A DNA stretch of 36,723 bases, taken from CAZGDB01 sp964524705 (GTDB lineage: Bacteria > Pseudomonadota > Gammaproteobacteria > Berkiellales > Berkiellaceae). Shown one piece after another: positions 17,193-26,176 of the stretch. Under the pieces are notes generated by a model that was given only the letters and a program-made list of their open reading frames with translations, did no database searches and was not told the DNA's origin. A program made the position numbers and the translations under genes. Where the stretch lies: positions 1-36,723 of the forward strand of contig CAZGDB010000017.1 in the NCBI GenBank assembly GCA_964524705.1, read 5' to 3'. Position 1 is the stretch's first letter. The number at the start of each line of letters is the position of its first letter.

Positions 17193-18251
17193 ATGTCTAC
17201 TTTATTTGAACCTGTTACGTTAGGTGATTTAGAATTACCCAATCGTATTTTAATGGCGCCTTTAACGCGCTGTAGAGCTAGTGAAGGGCGTATTCCTAAC
17301 GCGATGATGGCACAGTACTATGCACAACGTGCTTCTGCGGGGTTAATTTTTTCTGAAGCAACCTCTGTAACACCTATGGGCGTGGGTTACCCTAATACGC
17401 CAGGTATTTGGTCTGAGGAACAAATTGCTGGCTGGAAGTTAGTGACGCAAGCGGTACATAATGCTGGTGGGCGTATTATTTTACAGTTATGGCATGTAGG
17501 CAGAATATCTCATCCATTCTTTTTAAATGGGGAGCAGCCTGTGGCACCCAGTGCTATTGCTGCAGAAGGGCCGGTACGTCAAATGCGACCAGAAGCACCT
17601 TATCCTATCCCACGGGCTTTAACCTTAGAAGAAATCCCTGAGATCATCGAAACTTATCGTCAAGGTGCTCAAAATGCGCAAACAGCAGGTTTTGATGGAG
17701 TAGAGATCCATGGAGCCAATGGGTACTTGTTAGATCAGTTCTTACAGGATGGAAGTAATAAACGTGAGGATAGTTATGGTGGTTCTATCCAAAATAGAGC
17801 ACGGTTGATGTTAGAAGTAACTGATGCGGTGATCTCAGTTTGGGGCGCAGGGCGAGTGGGGATGCATTTAGCACCACGCTGTGATGCACAATCGATGGGG
17901 GATTCAGATCCTTTAGCAACTTTTAGTTATGTAGCCCAAGAGTTGGGGAAACGTAAGCTTGCGTTTATTTGTGCCAGAGAACATGTAGGTCCAGATTGGA
18001 TAGGACCACAACTTAAAAAAGCCTTTGGTGGGAAGTATCTTGTCAATGAAGGTTTTACGCAAGAAACCGCACAACACGCCTTGGATACAGGAGAAGCAGA
18101 TGCGGTGGTGTTTGGAAAACTTTTTTTAGCAAATCCAGACTTGCCTGCGCGGTTCAAATTAAAGGCACCGCTCAATACCCCCGTATTAGAAACTTTTTAT
18201 GCGCCGGGACCAAAAGGATATACGGATTATTCTAAGTTAGAACAAGCTTAG
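17193..18251 (+). CDS. Old yellow enzyme family alkene/NADH:flavin reductase (NemA-like)
   Basis: An FMN-dependent beta-barrel oxidoreductase that reduces activated alkenes or nitro compounds using NAD(P)H. Family landmarks are MAPLTRCRA near the N-terminus, LQLWHVGRISHP, the substrate-binding pair in EIHGANGYLLDQFL, NKREDSYGGSIQNRAR, and the C-terminal FGKLFLANPDLP phosphate-binding loop. About 352 residues, normal length. I chose the ATG at 17193, with AGGA about 9 bases upstream, over an in-frame GTG at 17172. Its stop overlaps the stop of the convergent DUF4143 gene by four bases. Confidence 0.93.
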   Translation: MSTLFEPVTLGDLELPNRILMAPLTRCRASEGRIPNAMMAQYYAQRASAGLIFSEATSVTPMGVGYPNTPGIWSEEQIAGWKLVTQAVHNAGGRIILQLWHVGRISHPFFLNGEQPVAPSAIAAEGPVRQMRPEAPYPIPRALTLEEIPEIIETYRQGAQNAQTAGFDGVEIHGANGYLLDQFLQDGSNKREDSYGGSIQNRARLMLEVTDAVISVWGAGRVGMHLAPRCDAQSMGDSDPLATFSYVAQELGKRKLAFICAREHVGPDWIGPQLKKAFGGKYLVNEGFTQETAQHALDTGEADAVVFGKLFLANPDLPARFKLKAPLNTPVLETFYAPGPKGYTDYSKLEQA

Positions 18252-19399
18252 GTGTGCGCTTCTAGTAGATATTGCTGTAGTGGGATGGCATGAATATTTT
18301 CTGTTAAAGGGTACGCGATCGTGCCTGGATATATGACTGTTAAGGAATCTAGTTGGAGTTCTTCGGCTGCAATACGCATAGATTTTGTTAGTTTTGGTGC
18401 TGCGCTATGTTTAATCTCAAACCCTAAACGTTGGTTATCTTTGAGAATGAGCAGATCTAATTCTGCACCTTGGTGGGTTGCCCAAAAATACGCTTCATCA
18501 GTATAGGCCTCATGTTTGCGAATGATTTCTTCTAGTGCAAATCCTTCCCACGAGGCACCTAATTTAGGGTGTACTGCTAGGGCTGACTGATCATTAATGC
18601 CGAGGAGAGCATGTAAAATTCCGCTATCCCTAATAAATAATTTTGGAGACTTTACTTGACGTTTTGCGATATTGACATGCCATGGTTTTAGGAGTCGGAT
18701 CATAAAGGTGCTGCATAGAATATCGGTATAATGGGTAATAGTTTTGTTGGAGGCCTGTAATGCACAGGCTAGTTCAGCGCTGTTTAAAATGCCGCCATGA
18801 TAATGGCTGAGCATGGCCCAGAAGCTTCTTAAATTCTCAAATGGTACAGAGATCCCAAGTTGTGGTATGTCTTGTTTTAAAAATGTGTCAATAAAAGTTT
18901 TGCGCCATGCGTAGCTGTTCTGATCTGTTTTTGCTAAATAAGAGCGAGGGAATCCTCCTCTAGTCCATAAGGTAGTGGTTTCTTGGGTTTCGCTCACACT
19001 AAAGGGGGTAAGCTCTACATAAGAGATTCTGCCAGCCAGTGTTTCTGCAGAGGCGTTAAATAATGCTCCTGAAGCGCTTCCTAAAATGAGATAACGTTGA
19101 TGTTCTGCATGCTTATCAATGAGAACACGTAGCGTTGGGAAGAGGGCAGGCATATATTGGACTTCGTCAATAACGATGAGTCCCTGGAGGCCAGATAAGG
19201 CGAGCATGGGATCGTGCAGACGTGCTAGGTCTCTTGAGTCTTCTAAGTCAAAATAGTTTTGAGGTGGGATATTACCAATTTGCTCAATATAGTGTTTTGC
19301 AAGCGTTGTTTTCCCTGTTTGCCTGGGGCCTAAGATAGCTACAATAGGTGTAACCTCAAAGGCGGCCTCTATTTTGGCTAACATTTGTCTACGGTCCAT
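18248..19399 (-). CDS. AAA-type ATPase with DUF4143 domain
   Basis: A 383-residue protein of the widespread but poorly understood family COG1373. The N-terminal ATPase has Walker A GPRQTGKTT (24-32) and Walker B GLIVIDEVQ (D78, E79). The C-terminal DUF4143 region ends in a PD-(D/E)xK-like pattern, GAELDLLILKDNQRLGFEIK, suggestive of a restriction-fold nuclease domain. Members are often in accessory DNA and the role is not settled. I chose the ATG at 19399, where conserved family sequence begins; a TTG at 19432 lies inside a hairpin repeat and is less likely. Confidence 0.85.
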   Translation of the reverse strand: MDRRQMLAKIEAAFEVTPIVAILGPRQTGKTTLAKHYIEQIGNIPPQNYFDLEDSRDLARLHDPMLALSGLQGLIVIDEVQYMPALFPTLRVLIDKHAEHQRYLILGSASGALFNASAETLAGRISYVELTPFSVSETQETTTLWTRGGFPRSYLAKTDQNSYAWRKTFIDTFLKQDIPQLGISVPFENLRSFWAMLSHYHGGILNSAELACALQASNKTITHYTDILCSTFMIRLLKPWHVNIAKRQVKSPKLFIRDSGILHALLGINDQSALAVHPKLGASWEGFALEEIIRKHEAYTDEAYFWATHQGAELDLLILKDNQRLGFEIKHSAAPKLTKSMRIAAEELQLDSLTVIYPGTIAYPLTENIHAIPLQQYLLEAHT

Positions 19400-19404
19400 A
19401 TTGT

Positions 19405-19449
19405 TCCATGAAAATTGGGAGGACTCCTCCAAGAATACGTGGAAAAATG
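19405..19449. repeat. Hairpin direct repeat, copy A
   Basis: A 45-bp element that matches copy B (19561-19605) at 37 of 45 positions without gaps. It is itself an imperfect inverted repeat, CCATG...GGGAGGA facing TCCTCC...CGTGG. It sits 5 bases upstream of the DUF4143 start codon, where it could affect translation or bind a regulator. Confidence 0.8.
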
Positions 19450-19560
19450 GTAAAATTCAAACAAAAACACATAAATTAGTTAGCGTTATGATATTTATTT
19501 GCTATTATTCAATAATATCAATATGTTATTTTATTTTTGATTAAAAATAAGATAATTTTC

Positions 19561-19605
19561 TCCATGAAATTTGGGAGTGCAACTCCAAGATTTCATGGAA
19601 AAATG
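19561..19605. repeat. Hairpin direct repeat, copy B
   Basis: Second copy of the 45-bp element. Here the inverted repeat is nearly perfect: arms 19562-19578 and 19582-19598 pair at 15 of 17 positions around a 3-base loop. It lies 7 bases beyond the stop of the YciI-like gene on the minus strand, so it could act as that operon's terminator, although no uninterrupted U-run follows. The 111 bases between copies A and B are very AT-rich and contain no gene I can support; the DUF4143 promoter is probably there. Confidence 0.8.
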
Positions 19606-19612
19606 TTCCGAA

Positions 19613-19909
19613 TTAAGCTGTATAGCAAGCCTTAAAAGCCTCACTATACTTGGTAGGACTAAACTCAAAAATCTGGTATTCCGCTAACCCTAGGGTATAA
19701 AAAGGGTCCTCGTGCATGATTTTTTCGATACTTTTGCGATCTGTACACTGTGCAATAATAACCCCACCTGTCCGTGGTGTTTGTGCGCCTGAAGTAATGA
19801 AGGTGCCGTTAGCATAGTATTTGTCTAAAAAGACCACATGTGCCGGACGGTTCGCATCAATTACCTCAATAGGTACTACATAGCGTAAAACAGTCACAAA
19901 AATTGGCAT
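19613..19909 (-). CDS. YciI-like protein
   Basis: A 98-residue member of the YciI fold (dimeric ferredoxin-like). Family features are the RPAHVVFLDKYYANGTF segment, SGAQTPRTGGVIIAQC and the EDPFYTLGLAEYQIFEF end. The conserved His (about H24) and Asp (about D29) of the proposed active site are both present. The reaction of the family is unclear. GGGAG precedes the ATG. It is the third gene of a compact minus-strand group, 19 bases after the transporter. Confidence 0.88.
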   Translation of the reverse strand: MPIFVTVLRYVVPIEVIDANRPAHVVFLDKYYANGTFITSGAQTPRTGGVIIAQCTDRKSIEKIMHEDPFYTLGLAEYQIFEFSPTKYSEAFKACYTA

Positions 19910-19928
19910 GCACGACTCCCGTTGTTGA

Positions 19929-21269
19929 TTAGCTTAAAAACATCTTCCAGAGTGCTTGTCCTAAAATCGCAATAATCCCAATAGGTGTTACGACTTTGAT
20001 TAAAAATCTAAAGACCGCAAAACCTACAGGGCCTAATTGTAAGCTATGGTTTAAATGTACTTGATTCACTCCATAAGCCCCAATTAGCGTAAATCCTAAG
20101 CCACTTAAAGGTAGGAGGATTTCAGAGGGGATGTCGATCATCATGCGATATAAGGTCGCACTTAAAGGTGTATCCGGGGCACCTAAAGCAATAATCGTAG
20201 GCATACCCATACAAAACCCTAATACCCCAATCACCCAGGCACTTTTGACACGGGAGATTTTCAAGTGGGTCATCAGACCCCTCATTAAAGGTTCGACCAA
20301 GGATACTGCAGAAGTCAGCGCTGCTAAGAACAGCAATACAAAAAATAGCAGGGCAATATATTGACCACCGGCTATTTGTGCAAAAGCATTGGGTAAAACA
20401 ATGTACATTAACCCAGGGCCTGCTGCAGCACTTAAATTGTAATGAAAGACTAAAGGAAAGATCGCAAACCCTGCGAACATCGCAACGCTGACGTTCAGAA
20501 AAGTCACCCAGCCTAAGCTACGTACCAGTTTAATTTTAGGATCTATATAGTTACCATAGGTATACATACAACCCGCACCAACTGCCAAGGTAAAGAATGC
20601 TTGTCCTAAAGCAGCAACAGGGGTTCTCCAAGAGAAACGTTCCCAGTTTGGGATCAACAAAAAATCAACAGTTTTACGGACATCCCCAATCTCTAAAGCA
20701 AAGCCTACTAACAGTATTAAAATGAAAAATAGTAAGGGCATCATCCATTTACAAGCACGTTCAATACCCTCAACCACGCCTTGGGCAGTGATCCAAAGGG
20801 TCAGCCCTATAAACACACCATGCAAAATAACCAATTGCGCAGTGTTATGCTGTAGTTTGTCCCAGAGCGCAGAGATCTGAAGGGGTGTTTTGGCAGTGAA
20901 CTGATCTAACAAGGCATGTTCAATATATGCAAATGATATAGAAGAGAACACACTATAAAAACCTAAGATCATAAATAAAACCAACATCCCCGTCCACGCA
21001 GTACTAGCTCCGATCCAAGTTGGCAAGCGACTGAGTTTTTTCAGCCCTATAGTAGGGTGTGAAGGTTCTAAACGTCCTAAAGTCGTTTCTAATAACAGTA
21101 ACGGAAAACCGATCCCCGCTACAAAAAATAAATACAGGCCTATAAATAACGCACCACCTTGCTCACCCACTAAATAGGGAAACTTCCATAAGTTTCCTAA
21201 TCCAATAGCCGCCCCAGCAGTGGCTAAAATATACCCAAAGGTTGAAGACCAATGTGCTGTCTTTGTCAT
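19929..21269 (-). CDS. Sodium-dependent transporter, SNF/NSS family
   Basis: A 446-residue membrane protein with about eleven to twelve helices. The first helix carries the sodium and substrate site signature ATAGAAIGLGNLWKFPYL, shared with LeuT and TnaT. It probably imports an amino acid or similar compound with Na+; the substrate is not evident. Its ATG is 4 bases after the stop of the Mth938-like gene, whose last codons supply a GGGAAAATTGAG ribosome binding region, so expression is likely coupled. Confidence 0.93.
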   Translation of the reverse strand: MTKTAHWSSTFGYILATAGAAIGLGNLWKFPYLVGEQGGALFIGLYLFFVAGIGFPLLLLETTLGRLEPSHPTIGLKKLSRLPTWIGASTAWTGMLVLFMILGFYSVFSSISFAYIEHALLDQFTAKTPLQISALWDKLQHNTAQLVILHGVFIGLTLWITAQGVVEGIERACKWMMPLLFFILILLVGFALEIGDVRKTVDFLLIPNWERFSWRTPVAALGQAFFTLAVGAGCMYTYGNYIDPKIKLVRSLGWVTFLNVSVAMFAGFAIFPLVFHYNLSAAAGPGLMYIVLPNAFAQIAGGQYIALLFFVLLFLAALTSAVSLVEPLMRGLMTHLKISRVKSAWVIGVLGFCMGMPTIIALGAPDTPLSATLYRMMIDIPSEILLPLSGLGFTLIGAYGVNQVHLNHSLQLGPVGFAVFRFLIKVVTPIGIIAILGQALWKMFLS

Positions 21270-21273
21270 TTTC

Positions 21274-21651
21274 TCAATTTTCCCAATATAGCAATAACGC
21301 TGTTGTGCGTTCTTGTGAAACTACTGCATGCGTACGGCATGCAGCTCCTGATTGCATCCACTCTATGTTATGTGTTGAACTTTGCCAACGAATCAATAAC
21401 GGGTGAGGGGGGAGTGTTGGGGTATGCCCAATACCAATCAGTAACAATTCCACCTGATGTTGGGTTAAAGCTTCAAAAATCATCTCCCAAGGTAAGTCAC
21501 TTAACGTGGGGACGGTAGGGAGGACTTGGTATTCTTTAGGTAATAAAAGGAGAGAGGCCGCTATCCATTGGTCTTGCAGTTTAAAGCCTCGTATAGGATC
21601 TACAGATTGTATATACGGGCCATTTTGATAATGTGCCTCACTAATAAGCAT
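21274..21651 (-). CDS. Mth938-like domain protein (DUF498)
   Basis: A protein of about 125 residues with the family core ELLLIGIGHTPTLPPHPLL and the end pattern MQSGAACRTHAVV. Bacterial members are uncharacterised; the mitochondrial relative NDUFAF3 helps assemble complex I. I chose the ATG at 21651, with AGGA close upstream. A GTG at 21672 would add seven residues. It heads a minus-strand group with the sodium transporter and YciI-like gene and is divergent from recJ. Confidence 0.82.
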   Translation of the reverse strand: MLISEAHYQNGPYIQSVDPIRGFKLQDQWIAASLLLLPKEYQVLPTVPTLSDLPWEMIFEALTQHQVELLLIGIGHTPTLPPHPLLIRWQSSTHNIEWMQSGAACRTHAVVSQERTTALLLYWEN

Positions 21652-21748
21652 GCGTCCTGACTTAGAATCCACGGTTTGCTAAGTATTCCTTGGATTGTAT
21701 CAAAAAGGCGGTAACATTAAAAAAGGAAAAATAGTTTTTTGAGTTAAA

Positions 21749-23524
21749 TTGATAACAGAACGTACCGTTAAATGTAAACAACGCCCTATAGATAGTAAGC
21801 GACTCACACAAGCACGTTTACAAGGGCTACCAGAGTGGATTGCCGCAATCGTTGCAGCACGCCCACTCGTCTTTAGGCCAGAAGGTCAGTTGGGGATACA
21901 AGTTCCACTAGCAGAATTACCTGCTCCATCCCAGTTACCTGACTGCGCTAAAGGTACGGAACGGTTATTACAAGCGTTACAAAACCAAGAAGTTATTGCC
22001 CTTGAAACAGATCATGATTGTGATGGACAAACCAGTCATGCAGTCTTATGGCATGCTCTGGTTAATGCTTTTGGTCACCCCGTAGAGAAAACACTTTCCT
22101 TTATCGGAGAACGCTTAACCGAAGGATATGGCTTATCCGATAAATTGGTAGATCGGATCTTAGCTCACCCAATACGGCCGACCCTAGTGATTACCGCAGA
22201 TAATGGTTCTAGTGATGAGCTGCGTATTGCACGCCTAGCGGTAGAAGGAATTGATGTAATCGTCACAGACCATCATGAAATTGCAGTCACTGGTATCCCC
22301 AAAAGTGCAATCGCAGTCATTAATCCTATTCGTCCTGATAGCCTCTATCCAGATCAGACCATTGCCGGTTGCATGGTCGCCTGGCTATGGATGGCTGCAG
22401 TGAAACAAGCGTTACAAGTGGCCGGTAAAACTGTTAGCTTTAATCTGGCTGAATTACTCGATTTTGTGGCAGTAGGAACCGTGGCGGATTGTGTTAGTAT
22501 GGCCAGAAGCGGTGTCAATCGTGCGGTTGTGCGGTATGGAATGCAAAAAATTGCGCAAGGTACACGTCCCTGTTGGAGGGTGTTAAAACCACACTTGCAT
22601 ACGCCTTTACAATCTGAAGACTTAGGATTTTTAATAGGCCCACTCCTGAATAGTGATGGTCGTTTGGCAACAGCAATGAAATCCGTGAGTTTCCTTTTGT
22701 CAGAAACCGATACAGAAGCACAAAGCTGGCTAGAATATTTACAAACCCAAAACCAAAGTCGTAAATCCATTCAAAAAGAAATGACACAGTTAGGGATGGC
22801 GCAAGCAGAGGAGTTATTAACTCAGTATACCTATACCCTTTGTCCTTTTTTAGAAGAAGGGCATAGTGGCGTTCATGGGATTTGTGCTTCAAGGCTCAAA
22901 GATCATTTTGGAATGCCTGTCATCTATTTTGCACCAAAACGTGAAAACCCCACTATCCTAACAGGCTCTGCACGCAGTATTGATGATTTTCATATGAAGG
23001 CTGCTTTAGAAGCAGTGGCAGAGCAAGATCCTACTTTGTTGTTAAGTTATGGAGGACATCAGGGGGCTGCAGGTCTGTCCTTATATCGAGATCGCTTAGA
23101 AGATTTTAGACAAGCCTTTGAACATTATGCCAGTCTTCATATACCTGTTGCTAATTTGGGTCCGTGTTATTGGCATGATGGTGCTGTACCAGTAGGCTTA
23201 GATTTAGCACAATGGGAAAAAATGGTGCAGGCTCTAGAACCTTTTGGGCGAGAATTTGATGTGCCCAGTTTCTATTGTTATGGCCAAGTCCGCCAATTAT
23301 ATACCTTAGGCTCCAGTGGGTTGCATGCTAGAATTTGTTTACAAACGCAAACTGGTCCTGTGTGGTGCTTGTGGTTCAATAAACCCACAGTACAAGTTGG
23401 GGATGTGGTAGAAGGGATTTTAAGAGTGCAAGTCGATACTTATCAAAATGAGAAAAAGTTAGCGTTCATTCTAAATTGGGGCCGCTTGTGTACAGAAATG
23501 CACCCACGTACAATATCGGCATAA
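21749..23524 (+). CDS. recJ: RecJ-type single-strand-specific exonuclease, divergent
   Basis: A DHH-superfamily nuclease that degrades single-stranded DNA 5' to 3' in repair. Motif I is TDHDCDG instead of the common GDYDADG, but its aspartates are kept; motif III is TDHHE; the DHHA1 domain has GGHQGAAG near residue 430; an OB-like C-terminus follows. Length, 591 residues, is normal. The only start I can support is the TTG at 21749, because TGA occurs in frame at 21740. The order recJ-prfB-lysS is conserved in gammaproteobacteria and supports the name. Confidence 0.85.
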   Translation: MITERTVKCKQRPIDSKRLTQARLQGLPEWIAAIVAARPLVFRPEGQLGIQVPLAELPAPSQLPDCAKGTERLLQALQNQEVIALETDHDCDGQTSHAVLWHALVNAFGHPVEKTLSFIGERLTEGYGLSDKLVDRILAHPIRPTLVITADNGSSDELRIARLAVEGIDVIVTDHHEIAVTGIPKSAIAVINPIRPDSLYPDQTIAGCMVAWLWMAAVKQALQVAGKTVSFNLAELLDFVAVGTVADCVSMARSGVNRAVVRYGMQKIAQGTRPCWRVLKPHLHTPLQSEDLGFLIGPLLNSDGRLATAMKSVSFLLSETDTEAQSWLEYLQTQNQSRKSIQKEMTQLGMAQAEELLTQYTYTLCPFLEEGHSGVHGICASRLKDHFGMPVIYFAPKRENPTILTGSARSIDDFHMKAALEAVAEQDPTLLLSYGGHQGAAGLSLYRDRLEDFRQAFEHYASLHIPVANLGPCYWHDGAVPVGLDLAQWEKMVQALEPFGREFDVPSFYCYGQVRQLYTLGSSGLHARICLQTQTGPVWCLWFNKPTVQVGDVVEGILRVQVDTYQNEKKLAFILNWGRLCTEMHPRTISA

Positions 23525-23542
23525 AACCCAGGGAGTAGTAAC

Positions 23543-24668
23543 GTGACTGAGATTTCCATTACCCAAACCAAAGAAAAAATGAAAGCTTTGGAACAACGTT
23601 TGGCACCTGTCTGGAGGGGGCTTTGACGTTGAAAATCGACGTATACGCTTAGAAGAAGTTCAATATGAGCTCGAAAATGATCCACAAATTTGGATAGAAC
23701 GCCCGGAGAAGGCCAAAGACCTTAATAAACAAAAAGGTGAGTTAGAACGTCTGCTAGGTAATATTGACCATATTGAACGTACCCTGGAAGAAGCTAAAAC
23801 TTTACTGGATTGGGTAGACCAAGAAGCAGAAATGGGCCTACTACCGGATATTTTTAATGAGCTTACCCAAGCAGAAACCCTGATAGCCCGTCTAGAGTTT
23901 GAACAAATGTATCAAGGCCCTATGGATGCTAATGCCGCATTTTTGGAAATACAATCCGGCTCTGGGGGCACAGAAGCACAAGATTGGGCTGAAATGCTTT
24001 TACGCATGTATCAACGTGCCTGTGAACGTAAAGGACTCTCTACCGTATTATTAGAAGTAACCCCAGGCGATGGCGCGGGTATTAAAGGGGCTTCTTTACG
24101 GGTAGAAGGTGAGTATGCCTATGGCTGGTTGCGTACAGAATCAGGTGTGCATCGCCTGGTACGTAAATCACCGTTTGATTCAGGAAATAGAAGACATACC
24201 TCTTTTGCAGCGGTCTTTGTACATCCTGAAATCGATGATTCGATTGAGGTGGTGATTAACCCTGCTGATTTACGCGTGGATACGTATAGAGCTAGTGGCG
24301 CTGGCGGACAGCACGTGAATAGAACAGATTCTGCGATTCGGATCACCCATATACCAACCAATACGGTTGTACAATGTCAAAGTGATCGTTCACAGCATAA
24401 AAATCGTGATATTGCGATGAAACAGTTGAAGTCTAAACTCTATGAGCTTGAACTGAACAAACAACAGGCTGAAAAACAAAAATTAGAAGATACGAAAACA
24501 GATATCAGTTGGGGATCTCAAATTAGATCCTACATTCTCGATGATGCCCGGATTAAAGACCTGCGTACTGGTGAAGAAACCACCGATACCAAGGGGATGT
24601 TAGATGGGGAATATTTAGATCAATTTATAGCAGCAACTTTAAAATGGACGGCAACATGTCAGAAATAG
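23543..24668 (+). CDS. prfB: Peptide chain release factor 2, with programmed +1 frameshift
   Basis: RF2 recognises UGA and UAA stop codons. Translation starts at the GTG at 23543 (AGGGAG 7 bases upstream), meets TGA as codon 28 (23624-23626), and must skip one base to continue in the frame ending at 24668, giving 374 residues. The recognition tripeptide SPF (KSPFDSG) and the catalytic GGQ (SGAGGQHVNRT) are both present. The ORF from 23832 alone would lack the N-terminal domain. lysS starts inside the last codons, so the two are coupled. Confidence 0.96.
23615..23627 (+). promoter_or_regulatory. prfB autoregulatory frameshift site
   Basis: The sequence AGG GGG CTT TGA C is the standard RF2 shift site: an internal Shine-Dalgarno-like AGGGGG directly before CTT and a UGA followed by C. 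When RF2 is scarce the ribosome slips forward by one base on CTT and makes full-length RF2. Confidence 0.95.
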
Positions 24669-26176
24669 AACCTTTAAATCCCGTAGATATGAATGATTTG
24701 GTGCGTGAGCGCCGTGAAAAATTGAATGCTTGGCGCTCCCAAGGAGCTGCTTACCCTAATGATTGGAAACCCAGTCATTTTGCCAAAGACTTACATGCGC
24801 AATTAGGGGAATTAACCCATGAGGCTATAGAAGAAAAAGCTATGACCGTGACCGTATGCGGACGTATTTTAACACGCCGTGTAATGGGTAAAGCAAGCTT
24901 TGTGACCTTGCAAGATTTGAGCGGGAAAATTCAGCTGTATATTCAATTACAAAATGTTTCAGAATCGGTTTATCACCAAGCCACTCGTTGGGACTTGGGA
25001 GATATTATTGGCGTACGTGGGGTGATGTTTAAAACTAAAACTCAAGAATTATCCATTAAAGTACAAGATATGAGTTTGTTATCCAAGGCATTATATCCGT
25101 TGCCAGACAAATTTCATGGTCTTGTGGATAAAGAAGCATGTTATAGACAGCGCTATTTAGATTTGATTATGAATGAAGACACGCGTCATCGCTTTCAAGT
25201 GCGTTCTAAAGTGATTCAAACCATACGACAGTTTTTAAATGAAAGATCCTTTTTAGAAGTGGAAACGCCGATGATGCATCCTCTACCCGGGGGCGCTGCT
25301 GCCAGACCGTTTGAAACGCATTATAATGCCCTGGATTGTACGATGTTCTTGCGTATTGCACCGGAATTGTATTTAAAACGTTTGGTGGTCGGCGGCTTTG
25401 ATCGTGTTTATGAAATCAATCGTAGTTTTAGAAATGAAGGTCTGTCTACCCGTCATAATCCTGAATTCACAATGATTGAGTTCTATCAGGCGTATGCGGA
25501 CTATAAAGATTTGATCGTATTAACCCAAGACCTTTTTAAATTACTTTGCCAAACTGTATGTGGTAAATTAGAAATTCCTTATCAAGGACAGGTGCTGGAT
25601 TTTGGTAAACCTTTTCAGATTTGGACCGTTGCCGAAGCAATTTTGCATTTTAACCCTAAATTGACCGCTGATATGCTGCAAGACCCAAAAGTGATGGCTC
25701 AATATGTGACAAATTTAGGCGTAACGGTTTCTGACCAATGGGGACTGGGTAAGTTGTGGATTGAAGTCTTTGAGGCAACCGTTGAGCACGAGTTGTTCCA
25801 ACCTACCTTTGTGATTGACTATCCTTTAGAAGTTTCTCCGTTAGCACGCAAAAAAGATGGCAATCCTTTCTTGTGTGATCGCTTTGAACTGTTTATTGGC
25901 GGTAGAGAACTTGCCAATGGATTCTCAGAGTTAAATGACCCTGAAGATCAGGCAGAACGTTTTAAACAACAAGTCGCTCTCAAGGATGCGGGAGATGGGG
26001 AAGCCATGTTCTTTGATGCAGACTATGTGCATGCTTTAGAATATGGCTTGCCACCTACGGCAGGAGAAGGTATTGGTATTGACCGCTTAGTGATGCTCTT
26101 AACCGATACGGCTTCTATTCGGGATGTGATTCTATTTCCGATGCTAAAAGAGAAAGAGGCACGTGAGCAGCAGTAG
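24656..26176 (+). CDS. lysS: Lysyl-tRNA synthetase, class II
   Basis: Charges tRNA-Lys. About 506 residues, the usual length. An N-terminal OB-fold anticodon-binding domain (about 50-160) is followed by the class II core with motif 2 RSFRNEGLSTRHNPEFTM and motif 3 GIGIDRLVMLL. I chose the ATG at 24656 (SEIEPLNPVD...RREKL, aligning with E. coli LysS); an in-frame ATG at 24644 adds four residues. It overlaps the end of prfB by 13 bases. Its last 62 bases overlap the end of ygfZ on the other strand. Confidence 0.96.
   Translation: MSEIEPLNPVDMNDLVRERREKLNAWRSQGAAYPNDWKPSHFAKDLHAQLGELTHEAIEEKAMTVTVCGRILTRRVMGKASFVTLQDLSGKIQLYIQLQNVSESVYHQATRWDLGDIIGVRGVMFKTKTQELSIKVQDMSLLSKALYPLPDKFHGLVDKEACYRQRYLDLIMNEDTRHRFQVRSKVIQTIRQFLNERSFLEVETPMMHPLPGGAAARPFETHYNALDCTMFLRIAPELYLKRLVVGGFDRVYEINRSFRNEGLSTRHNPEFTMIEFYQAYADYKDLIVLTQDLFKLLCQTVCGKLEIPYQGQVLDFGKPFQIWTVAEAILHFNPKLTADMLQDPKVMAQYVTNLGVTVSDQWGLGKLWIEVFEATVEHELFQPTFVIDYPLEVSPLARKKDGNPFLCDRFELFIGGRELANGFSELNDPEDQAERFKQQVALKDAGDGEAMFFDADYVHALEYGLPPTAGEGIGIDRLVMLLTDTASIRDVILFPMLKEKEAREQQ

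Noticed and set aside
23832..24668. prfB as a truncated gene starting at 23832
   Set aside because: The missing N-terminus is present in the other frame from 23543, joined by a canonical RF2 frameshift site.
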